DNA of 64,000 nt, taken from the NCBI GenBank assembly GCA_963921795.1, contig OY997652.1:16545940-16609939 (forward strand), in the 5' to 3' direction. Shown here piece after piece: positions 34,214 to 47,250 of this stretch (the stretch's first letter is position 1; each line of letters begins with the position of its first letter). The notes under the pieces were generated by a model. It saw nothing but the letters and a program-made list of their open reading frames with translations, searched no databases and was not told the DNA's origin. Origin of the DNA: Nannobrachium achirus. Taxonomy: Eukaryota; Chordata; Actinopteri; Myctophiformes; Myctophidae. A program made the translations under genes and the position numbers.

Positions 34214-34726
34214 CATACATGGGCAACTGGCGGCCCGGGGGCCACATGCGGCCCCCACTGGCCCGCAGGTAAATACCAGAATACTGATAGTATATTAAAT
34301 TGATTTCAGCTGTTACAATTCCAAACATAACCTGCTTTAATTCCATCAGTCTATTTTAGTACTAGCATAGTAGTACTAAAATGTATTTTTTTTATGTCCA
34401 ATTTATTTGTATTTAGGTTCATAAAGTTAACATGAGTATATAACTAAATGCGTTTGAAATGAAATCAAAATGTTACATTTCAGGATTCCAATTAAAAAAT
34501 AACAAAAAATTATTCAGGATTCCAATTCAAAAGAAGCAAAAATAGCCGATCTACAAGCTCAAAACGCATCACGCTGCGTTTTGAGCTTGTAGATCTGCTA
34601 TTTTTGCTTCTTTTGTATGAGATACTAGAATGACAAAGTAGGACTTGCAATATGCAATGTGGCCCCCTTGAGTGAAGGTGGAAATATAGTGGCCCTCGAC
34701 ATCATCAAAGATGCCCACTCCTGTAC
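34214..34726. mobile_element. hAT-type element carrying the longest hairpin
   Basis: Ends roughly ATGGGCAACTGGCGGCCC and GATGCCCACTCCTG, with flanks ACTAGAAT and TACTAGAT. The internal hairpin 34529-34614 has arms of about 40 bp, from AAAAGAAGCAAAAATAGCCG to CTATTTTTGCTTCTTTT. Confidence 0.65.
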
Positions 34727-34948
34727 TAGATGATAGTCCTTGTATGTTTTTGCTTTGGTCCGTTCTTAATCAGCATGTCAGCTGTAGGGTGTCAAAGATT
34801 CCACTTAAGTCTTAAGTCCAGTATAGGTCACTTGCTGTCATATTATAGCTGTTTCTTTCCATTGTTATGCAGATCAGACAGCCACGCATATTATAGGATC
34901 TTATTTTGCATTGCATTGATATGATTGAGACAATATAAAGGGACCACA

Positions 34949-35111
<163 letters not shown>

Positions 35112-35629
35112 GTGGCATATCTAGCATTGTGGATGATCATGAGCCCAGTAGAGATTAGGATAACCACTGATTGAAAATGGTACTGTGCTATATGTGAGGG
35201 TGGTCCAGCTTTTTGTTTTGTTTTGTAGCTATTTTCACATACCATGTTTAGGCTTATACTGGCTTTTTATTTTGTTTTGTAGCTATTTTGACATACCATG
35301 TTTAGGCATCCAAGAGCACCATTCCTAAATTAGCTGAACTTACTCGAAACTCTTCAAGAAGCAAATATGCTCTACAGTTGTGTGACAACGTATACAGTAC
35401 GTTTAAAGACGTTAGTCTTAGGAGAAAATTGGCTTTTAGTTTTTTTGCCACTTTTTCTCCCCAATTTCTCGTTAATGCCAATTGATTCATCCCCACACAC
35501 ACTTGTATTTTATCCTACTCACTCACTTAACCGTGACTGTGAGGACCCCCCCACCGGAAGACACGGGCTGACAGGTGCCACCACAGCCCGTAGGAATACA
35601 TGCAGTGACAAAGTGACACCTCCCCCTCA

Positions 35630-35831
35630 CTGTCGGGCAGAAACCTCGTATCTCCAAGTGATCGTCGCACAAAACTAGTGAAAACAGCAGATCTACAAGC
35701 ACACAACGCCTCGCGATGCGAGGCGTTGTGTGCTTGTAGATCGGCTGTTTTCACTAGTTTAGTATATTTTTTAGATGATAAATACAAAATGAACGGTTTT
35801 GAACATACAAGGTTTCCACCCGATAACGACA
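35630..35831. mobile_element. TGTCGGGCAG-type foldback MITE
   Basis: TIRs CTGTCGGGCAGAAACCTCGT and ACAAGGTTTCCACCCGATAA. The hairpin 35671-35760 extends outward to AAACTAGTGAAAACAGCAGA and TCGGCTGTTTTCACTAGTTT. Confidence 0.85.
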
Positions 35832-35874
35832 ATATACTAGTGTTGTTGCTGCTCTTATATTACCATTATTACTG

Positions 35875-35960
35875 GGGTTGGTGGGGGCAAGACAGTAGCC
35901 CCCCGCGGGCCGCAAATGGCCCGCGGGCCACCTATTGGGGAACCCTGCCTTAGATGCTCA
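35875..35960. mobile_element. hAT-type fragment
   Basis: CCCGCGGGCCGCAAATGGCC and GGGGAACCCTGCCTTAG text typical of fish hAT MITE ends; truncated. Confidence 0.4.
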
Positions 35961-36642
35961 ACAAAGCTGGATGCACCTCGATGGATTGGAACACAACCTC
36001 TGCGGTGGTGGGAAGCCACTTCACCACTGTGCCACTCGAGCATTGGCATGTACCGGTAGTTTTGAATGTGGTTTGACGCGCACGTCACTCTGCTGTAACC
36101 AGACTTGATTTCGCTTTTTGTTTCGATTATCTTTTCAGTGGATTTGATCGTATCCACTACTGACAGGATTGTCAGAACTAGAAGTCTTTCATATTCCATT
36201 AACTTACTGAGTTGTTAAACTGACTCCCCGCAATTGTCCGCCAGTAAATGTATTTTTAGACTTTTATCAAAACTAAATATAGAAAATACGTTATTCTTTG
36301 GGTGTTTTAAATGTATAATTTGTGCTGCAGCTGTTCTATTAACTCTAAATTCCCATTTTGAAGGCAGACGCATTAAACACTGCAGTCATTGCAATTTTTG
36401 TAATTAAGTAAGTCAGGAGCCAAAGAGCATCCGGCTCATTAGCGCAAGAGCTTGATCACACAAAATCTAGATTTTTCAACCAGGCCACATTTCCATGCAA
36501 TGAAATGTGTCAGAGGGAGGCAGAGAGGACAAGTGGAACACACAGAACACATCTAGAGAATCCTAACTTGAGCACTTATGGGTATATGATTGGAACCGTA
36601 GTCATGCGGGGCTAAAGTGACTATAAAGTGGCTAAAGTTGTC

Positions 36643-36778
36643 TTCTTGTAGATCTGCTATTTTCACTCGTTTTCTGCGACAGCCCTGTATGATGAAGCAG
36701 GCCTTTACATTACGTAAAAACATAGAAATCTGAAAATTGGAGATACAAGGTTACATGCCTGACAGTGACGATTTGTAT
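36643..36778. mobile_element. TGTCGGGCAG-type MITE, right half only
   Basis: Starts inside the hairpin (TCTTGTAGATCTGCTATTTT), continues CACTCGTTTTCTGCGACAGC and TGATGAAGCAGG, and ends near GATACAAGGTTACATGCCTG. It shows the full symmetry of the family. Confidence 0.6.
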
Positions 36779-37975
36779 TATTCTTCAGGACCACACAGCT
36801 TAATTAAGGGATTGGAGAACCATTGTAAGTTGGCTAAGAAACTGTTTTGCTGTCCTGCTCAAGCTCCAGGGAAGCCCAGGGCCTTATTTGAATAACGCAC
36901 AACTCATTCACACTCACTCAGAGAGTGAACAGGTACTGTACATCTGGTTGTATATCTCTCTCCATTGACAGGCTGAGGCTCTCATAGCTGTTTCATCTGC
37001 AACAACACCAAACACCCCCACTGTCATGCTGCTGCTTTAGATTTACAAAATGTGTTGCAATGTATAGATGTTGGGGCACAGCGATGCAGAAGATTGCCTG
37101 TTCTAGTCAACTCTCCTGTTATGACCAATAGTGGTGCTTTATTTTGAAAGACTCACATATGGTACAGAGAGTGAGCCATCTCAAGGACATGAAATCACAC
37201 TTAATGCTGGATGCGTAATGCTCCCCGTCGTAGAGGTAAGACAGAGCTGGAAGGTAAATCCGTTTCAGTCCAAGTTCAGAATAAATTAGCAGCAATAACA
37301 CCCAATATAGCCTATGTGTGTTTCGAGCAGTGTGACCGAAACGGTAACGGCTCCATATCCACATAGGATGCTAAAACATGAAGTCATGCATCTGAAGTCA
37401 GAATACATTATTCACTAATCTGTCACAACAGACCGCAAACCCCCCCCCCCTCCCCCCACATCACCAGGGTATTGAATCGATACAGTAGGTGTCAATCTAG
37501 AGAAGATACTGTGCATTGCAACTGAAAATTCGAATTCACTGCCCATTTCAGACATTTGGGCTTAAAGCTGTAGGATTGCCTCCACACATACCGGTAGGTC
37601 GAATATACAGTACATCACAGGACAATTGATCTATTTCTTTTACTATTCAGCCTTTACTTGCATTATGGCCTGCCCAAAATCCATTAGACACACACATACA
37701 CACATCCTGCGAGACCCTTCTTTCCCAAACTTCCAAATGGGAACCTGGACCTTCCTTTCTCTCTTTATGGCATTACGGTATGTTATAGCAGCCTCCGCTC
37801 CTCAAACAGTTAAATACTGCATGGTCAGATTTAATGTCTCTCTGACACACCAAGGCTATACGGTGAGCTGTGTGTGTTAGAGAGTATGCAGCACATTAAC
37901 CTGTCTCACAGCCAATGCTTATAATGCAACCAATGATCAACACCCTCCTTAAAAGCTTATGGTGTTTAGACACAC
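36779..37975. other. Probable arvcf 5' intron
   Basis: No exon, RNA gene or shared repeat recognised; a poly-C run at 37441. Confidence 0.35.
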
Positions 37976-37978
37976 AAG

Positions 37979-38075
<97 letters not shown>

Positions 38076-38121
38076 ACGCACATGCACACGCACACGCACA
38101 CGCACACGCACACGCACACGC
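37976..38121. repeat. (CA)n and (CACACG)n microsatellite
   Basis: Pure CA, then CACACG hexamer units. Confidence 0.97.
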
Positions 38122-38584
38122 ATACATGAGCGCGTAAGAGATGTTATATGTGTCCCTGCGCACACACAAGGAGATTGCAGCGAACGGTGGTGAGGGAAGA
38201 GCAGTGCTGTGCCTTCATGCAGCATGATGACAGAGGTGGAATGCAAAGAGCTGCTGAGGGCTAGAGCTTTCTGTATAGGGCAAAAAGCAAAATATTAAAG
38301 GCATTCAAAGGTAGAAAATACACATGTATAGTCTTACCTCTTTCACGTCAGCAGGCATGGCTAGATCTGCTCTGATTATTACAACCCCTCCGCACACACA
38401 GATGACAAACAGGAATATTTAGTCCCCTCTGAGGTGCGAAAACTGCGTCTGTTTTTCCCCTCTCTCTCCCTGGCTGGGCTGGTTGCCTCCTTCACTTTCC
38501 CTCCCGAGTGTCAGTGCTGTTCAAACGTGAGTGGCCATCCCTCCACCCAGCGACTGCTAACGCACATCAGCAGCACACTCTCCC

Positions 38585-38654
38585 CCCTACTCACTCCCTC
38601 TCTCTCTCACTCTCTCCCCTTCCCTCTCTCTTTCTGTCTTCCCCTCCCTCACTC

Positions 38655-38740
<86 letters not shown>
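38585..38740. repeat. (CT)n microsatellite
   Basis: CT-rich tract becoming pure from 38659. Confidence 0.97.
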
Positions 38741-38742
<2 letters not shown>

Positions 38743-38972
38743 CACACTACATAGTACACACACCATTCACACGGGCACACATGCACATTCCCTCACACGT
38801 CCGCCGTCCACACACACAGTGAGCTGGGATGAATGCAGTACTTTGCCATCCTGAAAGAGATGCTGAATCAACAACTAAAATCAGGCAGCCTCATCACAAC
38901 ACTCAACCCTCTGATCTGTGTTGTCATAGCAACAGCAGCAGTTAACGTGCATGCATGCGCGTGCATGTGTGT

Positions 38973-39063
38973 CAGAGAGAGAGAGAGAGAGTGAGAGAGA
39001 GAGAGAGAGAGAGAGGGAGGGAGAGAGGGAGGGAGGGAGAGAGGGAGAGAGAGAGAGAGAGAG
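38973..39063. repeat. (GA)n microsatellite
   Basis: GAGAGA with GGGA interruptions. Confidence 0.97.
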
Positions 39064-39343
39064 CTATTAGCGGGATGCTGAATCAAACTATCCAGTCGTT
39101 TTGGTACTGTAAGTGAGGAACCCTGCAAATCCTCACGCTGTCCCTATATTTCCTCGCACTTCGATCCATTCCCTCTGTACACAACAGACATAGTCAAATC
39201 TTCATTTGACTGTGCAAAGATTGACTTGTAAAGGGTCCATTTCTGCACCCTCAGAGTCTACTCAACACCCCCGGTTTTACGGCGCAGACTGAGAAAGGGG
39301 AACGTGCCCGCACTTTCCAGCTCCCTGTGGGCTCAGAAATAGA

Positions 39344-39756
39344 CAGGGGTGTCACAAGGGGAGGGGGAAAGTGGGACTGAGTTACTAGGGCCCATGGTGG
39401 ATGTGGCCTTAATTATTTTATACTTTAGCTATTGAAAAATAGCAGATACACAAGCTCACAGCGTGGCACTGCGAGCTTGTAGATCTGCTATTTTTGTAAA
39501 GTCGTGAAAATGTGTGCAAATCTTTGAATAATATGTATTTTTAAAGCTAACATTTGTAACTAAAATTTTGCTTTGGGGGGGGGGGGGGGGGGGGGGGGGT
39601 TCCATGGCTAAATACATATCATTTTGAGGGTCCTTCACATGAAAATGTTTGAGCACCACACTGACATAGAAACCCCCTCCCCCTATGAAGAACATTCATG
39701 GGGGGCCCGCAGTGAATCCTTGTACCCAGGGCCCAGAATTTGGTGCGACACCCCTG
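39344..39756. mobile_element. hAT MITE carrying the shared hairpin
   Basis: Ends CAGGGGTGTCACAAGG and GGTGCGACACCCCTG with exact 8-bp duplication GAAATAGA (39336-39343 and 39757-39764). The hairpin lies at 39434-39496, then a hAT 'GGTCCTTCACATGAAAATG' text and a G-run (39577-39599). Confidence 0.88.
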
Positions 39757-40504
39757 GAAATAGATGCAGCTGGAGCTGCATTGAGAAGCCCACACTTAGT
39801 TTAGTTCTGTCACCCACATTCAGGACAACAGGAGACTTAAGGAAAGAGGGATGGAAAAGTACAGAAATATACTGCACGAAGTACCAAGACAATTCATCAT
39901 AGGCTACTGCACACAAACATATTAGGCTATCAAATAGTACCAGGGAAAAAAATATGTTATTCCCTGCGAGACACTCATCTTTGTCTTCATGAGACCTATT
40001 TAAACAAGAGGCTGACGCAAGGAACGGCTAATGCCACTTATGTTTGATTTATACTCCCATCGTACAACGGTGTTGCCGGCCGGAAATAGCAGATCTACTG
40101 TACAACCACATAACACAAAGTATAAATCAGCCTTAATGAGAGTGTTTGTAAAACAGACAAGCAAGAATAATGAGATATAAACCAGGAATAACCAGGAACC
40201 TTCTCCAAGCTAAAGCTCTCATCTGCCCTATAGAACCCATCCCAAAACTACTGGAAGAAATATTTCATGTCCTAGTTTGTCTCAAAATAATGTTATGTCT
40301 TCTCAAAATGGTAGTTTGTGTTCAAAATATGTTGTGCTGAAATGACCCCCACGTACAGTGTAGTACACACTTGAGCCACACATATGTACCACTGATAGAC
40401 ATTTCTAAGAACCAGTTGAACACTGATGCTAAATGGTACTAACTTGCTTGCACAAAAAGTAGAACATATAGTAAGATAGCAATCTTCATCAGATCCAGGT
40501 TCTG

Positions 40505-41420
40505 ATGAAGATTGGGGGTCAGTATCATGTCAGTATAACGGTCAGTACCATGTCAGTATCATGTCAGTATCATATCAGTATCATGTCAGTATCATGGTCA
40601 GTATCATGTCATGTCAGTATCATGGTCAGTATCATGGTCAGTATCAAAGCAGTATAACGGTTATCATGTCAGTATCATATCAGTATCATGGTTATTCTTG
40701 GCCACTGGTCAGTATCATGTTTGTATCATGGAAAGTCTTCATCAGATCCAGGTTCTGGTGAAGACGTAGGGGTCATTATCATGTCAGTATCATGGTCAGT
40801 TTCATGGTCAGTATCATGGTCCGTATTAAAGCAGTATAACGGTTAGTACCATGTCAGTATCATGGTCAGTATCATGTCAGTATCATATCAGTATCATGTC
40901 AGTATCATGTCAGTAGTATCATGGTCAGTACCAAGTCAATATGTCATTATCATGGTCAGTATCATGGTCAGTACCAAGTCAATGTCAGTATTATGGTCAG
41001 TATCATGGTCAGTATCATGGTCAGTATCCTGGTCAGTATCATGTCAGTATCATGGTCAGTATCATGGTCAGTATGTCAGTATCATGGTCAGTATGTCAGT
41101 ATCATGGTCAGTATCATGTCAGTATCATGGTAAGTATCATGTCAGTATCATGGCTATTAGTGGCCACTGGTCAGCATCATGTCAGTATCATGTCAATATC
41201 ATGGTCAGTGTCATGGTCAGTATCATGTCAGTATCATGGTCAGTATCATGTCAGTATCATGGCTATTAGTGGCCACTGGTCAGTATCATGTTAGTATCAT
41301 GTCAGTATCATGGTCAGTATCATGTCAGTATCATGGTCAGTATCATGTCAGTATCATGGCTATTAGTGGCCACTGGTCATTATCATGTTAGTATCATGGT
41401 CAGTATGTCTGTATGTCAGT
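40505..41420 (+). repeat. CAGTATCATGG minisatellite with higher-order units
   Basis: About 900 bp of 11-12 bp units (TCAGTATCATGG / TCAGTATCATGT). A longer unit containing GGCTATTAGTGGCCACTGGT recurs near 41152, 41263 and 41358, about every 100 bp. The left edge is a palindrome CTTCATCAGATC...GATGAAG, present twice (about 40486 and 40737). Open frames through it are repeat artefacts. Confidence 0.95.
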
Positions 41421-41519
41421 CTAGGGGAGGAGTTTCTTGCATTGCACAAAAACAGACTATTTTTTTTTACTGGATTGCTTTTGCTACTAAAATTACATAA
41501 TATATATATATATATATAA

Positions 41520-43478
41520 TCTATCTATAAATGCGAGAAGTCTCTGCGTGTCTGCGTGTATGTAATCCGCGTATCTCGAGAACCGTTCGTCCCACCGGCT
41601 TCAGATTCGGCACGCGCGTTCCCCGCCGCGGCGCGGAGTGCAGTGCCGGGTCTCGACCCGACCCGACGCGCGGTTTTCCCGAACCGGCGCGAAACGTTCG
41701 GAATCTCCTTATGCGGGGTTGATTGTTGACATCAGGCTGTTCCGGAGGAAATCGGCGAAAGCTCTGACTCATTGTGACATCACTTCATAAAAGGCTCTGA
41801 CATCACGTACGCCACATGAGAAATCTCTGTGAGTGTGTATGTATGTATGTAATCCGCGTATCTCGAGAACCGTTCGTCCCACGGGCACGCGCGTTCTCCA
41901 TATATGGGCATAAAATGAATGCCCCCATATATGGGCATAAAATGGATTGCAGACAGACAGATACAGATATCTCCATATATGGACATAAATGGACAGAGGC
42001 AAACAGATGGTCAAAGATCTCCATATATGGGCATAAAATGGACGCAGACAGACAGATACAGATATTTCCATATATGGGCATAAATGGACACAGGCAAACA
42101 GATGTTCAAAACGGGTCCTATGACAACAGGTATAATGAGGTTTGCATTAAAGGGGGAACCGGCACTGTGTCTGCAACACAGTTGGAGGCACAGACAGATA
42201 CTTCATATATGGGCATAAAATGGACACAGATAGACAGATATCTCCATATATGGGCATAAAATGGACCCAGAACTATAACTGCAGTGATCTCCATATATGG
42301 ACATAAAATGGACGCCGACAGACAGATACAGATATCTCCATATATGGGCATAAATGGACACAGGCAGACAGATGGTCAAAATGGGTCCTATGAAAACAGG
42401 TATCTGCGTGTCTGTAATCCGCGTATCTCGAGAACCGTTCGTCCCACCGGCTTCAGATTCGGCACGCGCGTTCCCCGCCGCGGCACGGAGTGCAGTGCCG
42501 GGTCTCGACCCGACCCGACGTGCGGTTTTCCCGAACCGGCACGAAACGTTCGGAATCTCCTTATGCGGGGTTGATTGTTGACATCAGGCTGTTCCGGAGG
42601 AAATCGGCGAAAGCTCTGACTCATTGTGACATCACTTCATAAAAGGCTCTGACATCACGTACGCCACATGAGTCAACAAAAAATCTCTGTGAGTGTGTAT
42701 GTATGTATGTAATCCGCGTATCTCGAGAACCGTTCGTCCCACGGGCACGCGCGTTCTCCATATATGGGCATAAAATGAATGCCCCCATATATGGGCATAA
42801 AATGGACGCCGACAGACAGACAGACAGCAGACAGATGGTCAAAACGGGTCCTATGAAAACAGGTATCTGCGTGTCTGTAATCCGCGTATCTCGAGAACCG
42901 TTCGTCCCACCGGCTTCAGATTCGGCACGCGCGTTCCCCGCCGCGGCACGGAGTGCAGTGCCGGGTCTCGACCCGACCCGACGTGCGGTTTTCCCGAACC
43001 GGCGCGAAACGTTCGGAATCTCCTTATGCGGGGTTGATTGTTGACATCAGGCTGTTCCGGAGGAAATCGGCGAAAGCTCTGACTCATTGTGACATCACTT
43101 CATAAAAGGCTCTGACATCACGTACGCCACATGAGTCAACAAAAAATCTCTGTGAGTGTGTATGTATGTATGTAATCCGCGTATCTCGAGAACCGTTCGT
43201 CCCACGGGCACGCGCGTTCTCCATATATGGGCATAAAATGAATGCCCCCATATATGGGCATAAAATGGACGCCGACAGACAGACAGACAGATACAGATAT
43301 CTCCATATATGGGCATAAATGGACACAGGCAGACAGATGGTCAAAACGGGTCCTATGAAAACAGGTATAATGGGGTTTGCATTAAAGGGCGGGGCATTCA
43401 TTCCCTATTTACATTGTTCCGAGTTGGCCAGGTCGCCGACTAGACGCTGGGCCGCCCGAAGGGCGGCCCAGCTTCTAG
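41520..43478 (+). mobile_element. Non-autonomous Helitron with internal tandem duplication
   Basis: Starts TCTATCTATAAATGCGAGAA after an A. It ends with a perfect 12-bp-arm hairpin (GCTGGGCCGCCC GAA GGGCGGCCCAGC, 43446-43472), then TTCTAG and a T. That is the expected Helitron 3' end. Inside, a block starting CCGCGTATCTCGAGAACCGT and containing CCGCCGCGGC occurs three times (about 41567, 42418 and 42879). A companion block with CCATATATGG units follows each. 42402-42862 and 42863 onward form a nearly exact tandem pair with a period of about 461 bp. There is no Rep-helicase ORF, so it is non-autonomous. Confidence 0.75.
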
Positions 43479-44159
43479 TTATTTAAATGATGTTATTATT
43501 GATTCACAAAAAAAAGAAAAGAAAAGTGGTTATCCACAACACAAGTCAATGATTCTGGGATACTATGCTGTTGCCCCATGTTGCAGTCAGAACTGTCTCA
43601 CACCATTAGAATCGCTAAGGTCAGGTTATTTTTCTGCTGTGTTTATAAATAGTATGAATGCATAAAATAAACAACTATACTGCAGGTCAGTACGCCATTC
43701 TGTATGCTGATGAATTCAAATGTGCCTGCATGGTGACATTTTCTCCAACTACAGGCGTCAGCTCTTACCCCCCGGCTCCACCGGGCGCGTCGAGCGTCGC
43801 GTCAACGTCAACGCAGGGAACGCTCCCGTTTTAATCAATGAAGGGTGCTCCACTGCCGACGTCAACGTCCGCGTCGGACGCTCAAATTCGCCCCGGTTCA
43901 TTTTTTGACGGCGTCCGATGCCGGCACGACGCCGTCATTTTGGTGGAGCCCTAGCCTTAGGCGGCAACACTGCTGTCTTGAAAATAGTGAGGCTTTGTGT
44001 TATATTCGCAGCCAGGATCTGAATATTAACCTCTAAGACTGACATATGGGATATATAATTAGGGGAATCTATAATCCATGTACAATGTTTCACATAGACT
44101 ATGTGAGCAGCCACCCACACACAGCCACCCACACACGTACGCAGAAAGATCCATGTTAC
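43479..44159. other. Spacer between Helitron and Helentron-like element
   Basis: No gene recognised. 43790-43940 is GC-rich with a GCGTC(C/G)GACG-type inverted sequence. Confidence 0.35.
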
Positions 44160-45125
44160 ACCAGTAAGACTCCCTAATCGGGAGATAAGCGACCGTTGGT
44201 CGCTTATCTCCACAAATATCACAGCCTCCACCTCTCACGTCATACGGGCAGCCATAGTTACACCTGGAATGTTGAATCTCCATATATGGAGATAACCTAC
44301 CCATCACACAAAGTCTGACCTCACCAGCCCATACCTGGGCATGGACGACTTATATCTCCATATACGGAGATGGCCATATATGGAGATACGATGACATCAC
44401 AGAGTCCACAGCTGATGATGTGGCGTGATGTCATACAATACACAAACAAGCCCTATATAAAGGGGCAATTCTCACCAGGGAAGAGAGCATTCCCCACTAG
44501 CTGAGTATCTTAAGATGGTTGGATGTGATGATAAGCCACAAATAGGCCAAAAGTTTGTTTTACCAATTATCAAGACATATGGGCAGTTGACAGTTTGCCA
44601 TTGTTACTCATTGAAGTTGAATCTCCATCTGAATCCCTTTTATGCCCATATATGGAGATCCCTGCTCTGAGTATCTGACATCACTAATCCCTTTTATGCC
44701 CATATATGGAGATCCCTGCTCTGAGTATCTGACATCACTAATCCCTTTTATGCCCATATACAGTATGGAGATCCCTAACAGAATCCATTTTATGCCCATA
44801 TATGGAGATACCTGCTCTGAGTATCTGACATCACTGTGATGTCACCTGTTTATGCCTAAATATGGAGATCCCTGCTCTGAGTATCTGACATCACTGCGAT
44901 CTCACCTGTGATGTCACAGTGACACATCACCTCAGTATCTGTGATGTCACAGTGACACATCACCTCAGTATCAGGCGTTACACGTATACATTGAGCAGGG
45001 CAAAGGTGTGACGTGTGTGACGGACGGACGGACGGACGAACGGACGGACGGACGGACGGACGGACGGACGGACGGACGGACGGTGGAGGTTTTCATACTA
45101 AACTGCGACCTTACGGTCGCAATTA
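44160..45125 (+). mobile_element. Helentron-like element, copy 3
   Basis: Starts ACCAGTAAGACTCCCTAATC with an adjacent hairpin (GCGACCGTTGGTCGC) and ends CTGCGACCTTACGGTCGCAA. The interior has several CCATATATGG boxes in tandem units of about 54 bp (44640-44830, each with CTGCTCTGAGTATCTGACAT), then (GGAC)n at 45017-45081. Confidence 0.6.
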
Positions 45126-45329
45126 CACTGCCGCACAGTAGTAATTGTGTGTAGTAATTGTGATTAATAACTCCACATTCTTTTCATGCTCAGCATGGAA
45201 TTTCACATCAATGCCCACAGACTGGCTCACACAGCAGCTCAGTGGAGTCAATGCAGGCCTTTCATCCATGGCCCCCACCCCTCTGTTGCCCACAGTGGTG
45301 GAAAGAAACTAAGTACATTTACCAAATAC

Positions 45330-45651
45330 TTAAAGGAGTAGTTCACCCCCAAAATGATTTTTTTTCTATTGATTACTCATGCCATGGAGAGTAGAGTTCA
45401 ATAATATTTTTGGGTTTTTGTCACATTCCTAAGACAAAAATGTGATTCGAGTAAATTTACCCCCATTGATTCCGGATGGGGACCCGTTTCGAAACGGGTC
45501 CCCATCCGGAACGAATGGGGGTAAATTTATTGTTATCATATTTTTGTCTTAGAAATGCGACAAAAAACTAAAAATATGATTGAACTCTAGTCTCCATGGC
45601 GTGACTAATCAATAGAAAAAAAGTCATTTTGGGGGTGAACTACTCCTTTAA
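45330..45651. mobile_element. piggyBac-type foldback MITE
   Basis: TTAA, AGGAGTAGTTCACCCCCAAA ... TTTGGGGGTGAACTACTCCT, TTAA. The arms pair along nearly the whole length, with GACCCGTTTCGAAACGGGTC at the centre. Its right TTAA (45648-45651) is also the first base of the tandem duplication that follows. Confidence 0.88.
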
Positions 45652-45699
45652 GTGCACATTTGAAATATACTGTATATTTGATATATACTGTGTGTGTGT

Positions 45700-45719
45700 A
45701 TATATATATATCATTTGTA

Positions 45720-45784
<65 letters not shown>

Positions 45785-45805
45785 ATATATATATATATAT
45801 ATACA
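45700..45805. repeat. (TA)n microsatellite
   Basis: Two TA runs separated by ACAATAT; duplicated at 48885-48985. Confidence 0.97.
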
Positions 45806-45956
45806 GTATTCAGTACTGTTACTTAAAAAATAATAATAAATTCATATTGGTACTTTAAAAACACTGCAATCGTTTGAAAACCTAAGTTACTTTCTTTTGA
45901 TTTGATATGACAAAACATACAGTACATTAGCCACTGCAGCCCTGTATATACTCCAG

Positions 45957-46030
45957 CCATTTGCTGATCTACAAGCTCACAACGAGTCACAAAGCGAGGC
46001 GTTGTGAGCTTGTAGATCTGCTATTTTCAA
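45957..46030. repeat. Shared hairpin core in block A1
   Basis: GCTGATCTACAAGCTCACAA pairs with TTGTGAGCTTGTAGATCTGC; duplicated at 49140-49210. Confidence 0.8.
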
Positions 46031-46352
46031 ATGTTGAAATTTTTATACATGATTTGAAAACTTGTGAAATGGGACATTCCGCTTAATGAGTACTTTTACT
46101 TTTAGTACTGTAAGTATATTTTGATGCAAATATTTTGTACTTTTTGTGCGGAATAAAGTAAAATCTGAATACCGGACTTGTAAACGAGTATTTCTACATT
46201 GTGATATTGATGCTTTTACTTAAGTAAATTATGTATTTCTTTCCACCACTGGTTGCCCACCAGTCCTCTTACATTACTGTGTTACCTTAACTTTTCTTTC
46301 AAGGTTAAAATACTAAAGAATTAGTCAAGAGCAGTGGAAAAGGATCCAACAG

Positions 46353-47250
46353 AGCGATGGTCTAGTCTAGTGGTATAAAGATCAGACTCTCAGTGCAAAG
46401 GTCCCATGTTCAAATCTCAGTCCTCCCACATTGCTGTAATACATTTATTTTCAACATTAAAATACAAAAGAACTACTCAAAATATCTATTGGCATATGGT
46501 TTAGCTGACTGGTGATTGGACTCTCAGTTCAAAGGATCCATGTTCTAATCCGAGTCCTACTAGGAATAAAGTTAATACCTCTGATGAGAGATGGTCTACT
46601 CTAGTGGTCTAAAGATCAGCCTCTCAGTGCTGAGGTTCCAGGTTCAAAACTCAGTCCTCCTACATTGCTGTATTACTTGGACCTTTTTCAAGGCTAAAAT
46701 ACAAAAGAATTACTCAAAAGCACCAGAAGATATCTGCATTGAGAGATGGTGTAGTGGTGTAAAGATTAGACTCTCAGTGTAGAGCTTCTGTGTTCGAATG
46801 TCACTCCTCCTATGTTGCTGTTTTACTTTAACATTTCTTTCAAGGTTAAAATATAAAAGAGTTAGTCAAAAGCACTGGAAAATGCGTCTAGTGGTCTAAA
46901 GATAAACCCTCAGTTCAGAGGTCTTATTTTCAAATCCGAGTTCTCGTATAGATCATTGTTACTTTTCAAGGTTAAAATACAAAAGAAGTATTCAAAGCAC
47001 CAGTTAAAGTCTGCTGTGAGAGATGGTGTAGTGGTTTAAACACCAGACTCCAAATGCAGAGGTCATATGTTCAAATCCATTCCAGGAGTGCTTTGACCTT
47101 TTCAAGGCTAAAATAGAAGAGAAAACTCAAAAGCACCAGGAGAAACCTGTTGAGGGCCCAAAGGTGCCTTGGCTCAATGGTATGGTCGCTTGATCGGTTG
47201 TCCCTGTTTCAGGCAGGTTTCAGACAGGTTCAAGTCCCATGCCCAAGGTA
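46353..47250 (+). repeat. Array of tRNA-like units, plus strand
   Basis: Six units about 100-150 bp apart (starts near 46353, 46495, 46584, 46740, 46881 and 47020). Each has an A-box-like TGGTNTAGTGGTNTAAAGA, an ACTCTCAGT middle and a B-box-like GTTCAAATCC. A spacer follows with TTTTCAAGGTTAAAATACAA and ACTCAAAAGCAC. A seventh, different unit (47158-47250, CCTTGGCTCAATGG ... GGTTCAAGTCCC) ends the array. Acceptor and T stems do not pair well, so these are decayed or SINE-like, not functional tRNAs. Confidence 0.65.

Noticed and set aside
41185-41420. CRISPR-like array suggested by regular repeats
   Set aside because: Eukaryotic genome, units are contiguous without unique spacers, and there are no cas genes.
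40561-41500. Overlapping plus-strand ORFs rich in SVSWSVS / QYHGQYH
   Set aside because: Produced by the 11-12 bp minisatellite; all frames are open and no domain is present.
46353-47088. Functional tRNA genes
   Set aside because: A- and B-box-like text is present, but acceptor and T stems do not pair and the anticodon arms are inconsistent, so only tRNA-like repeats are claimed.
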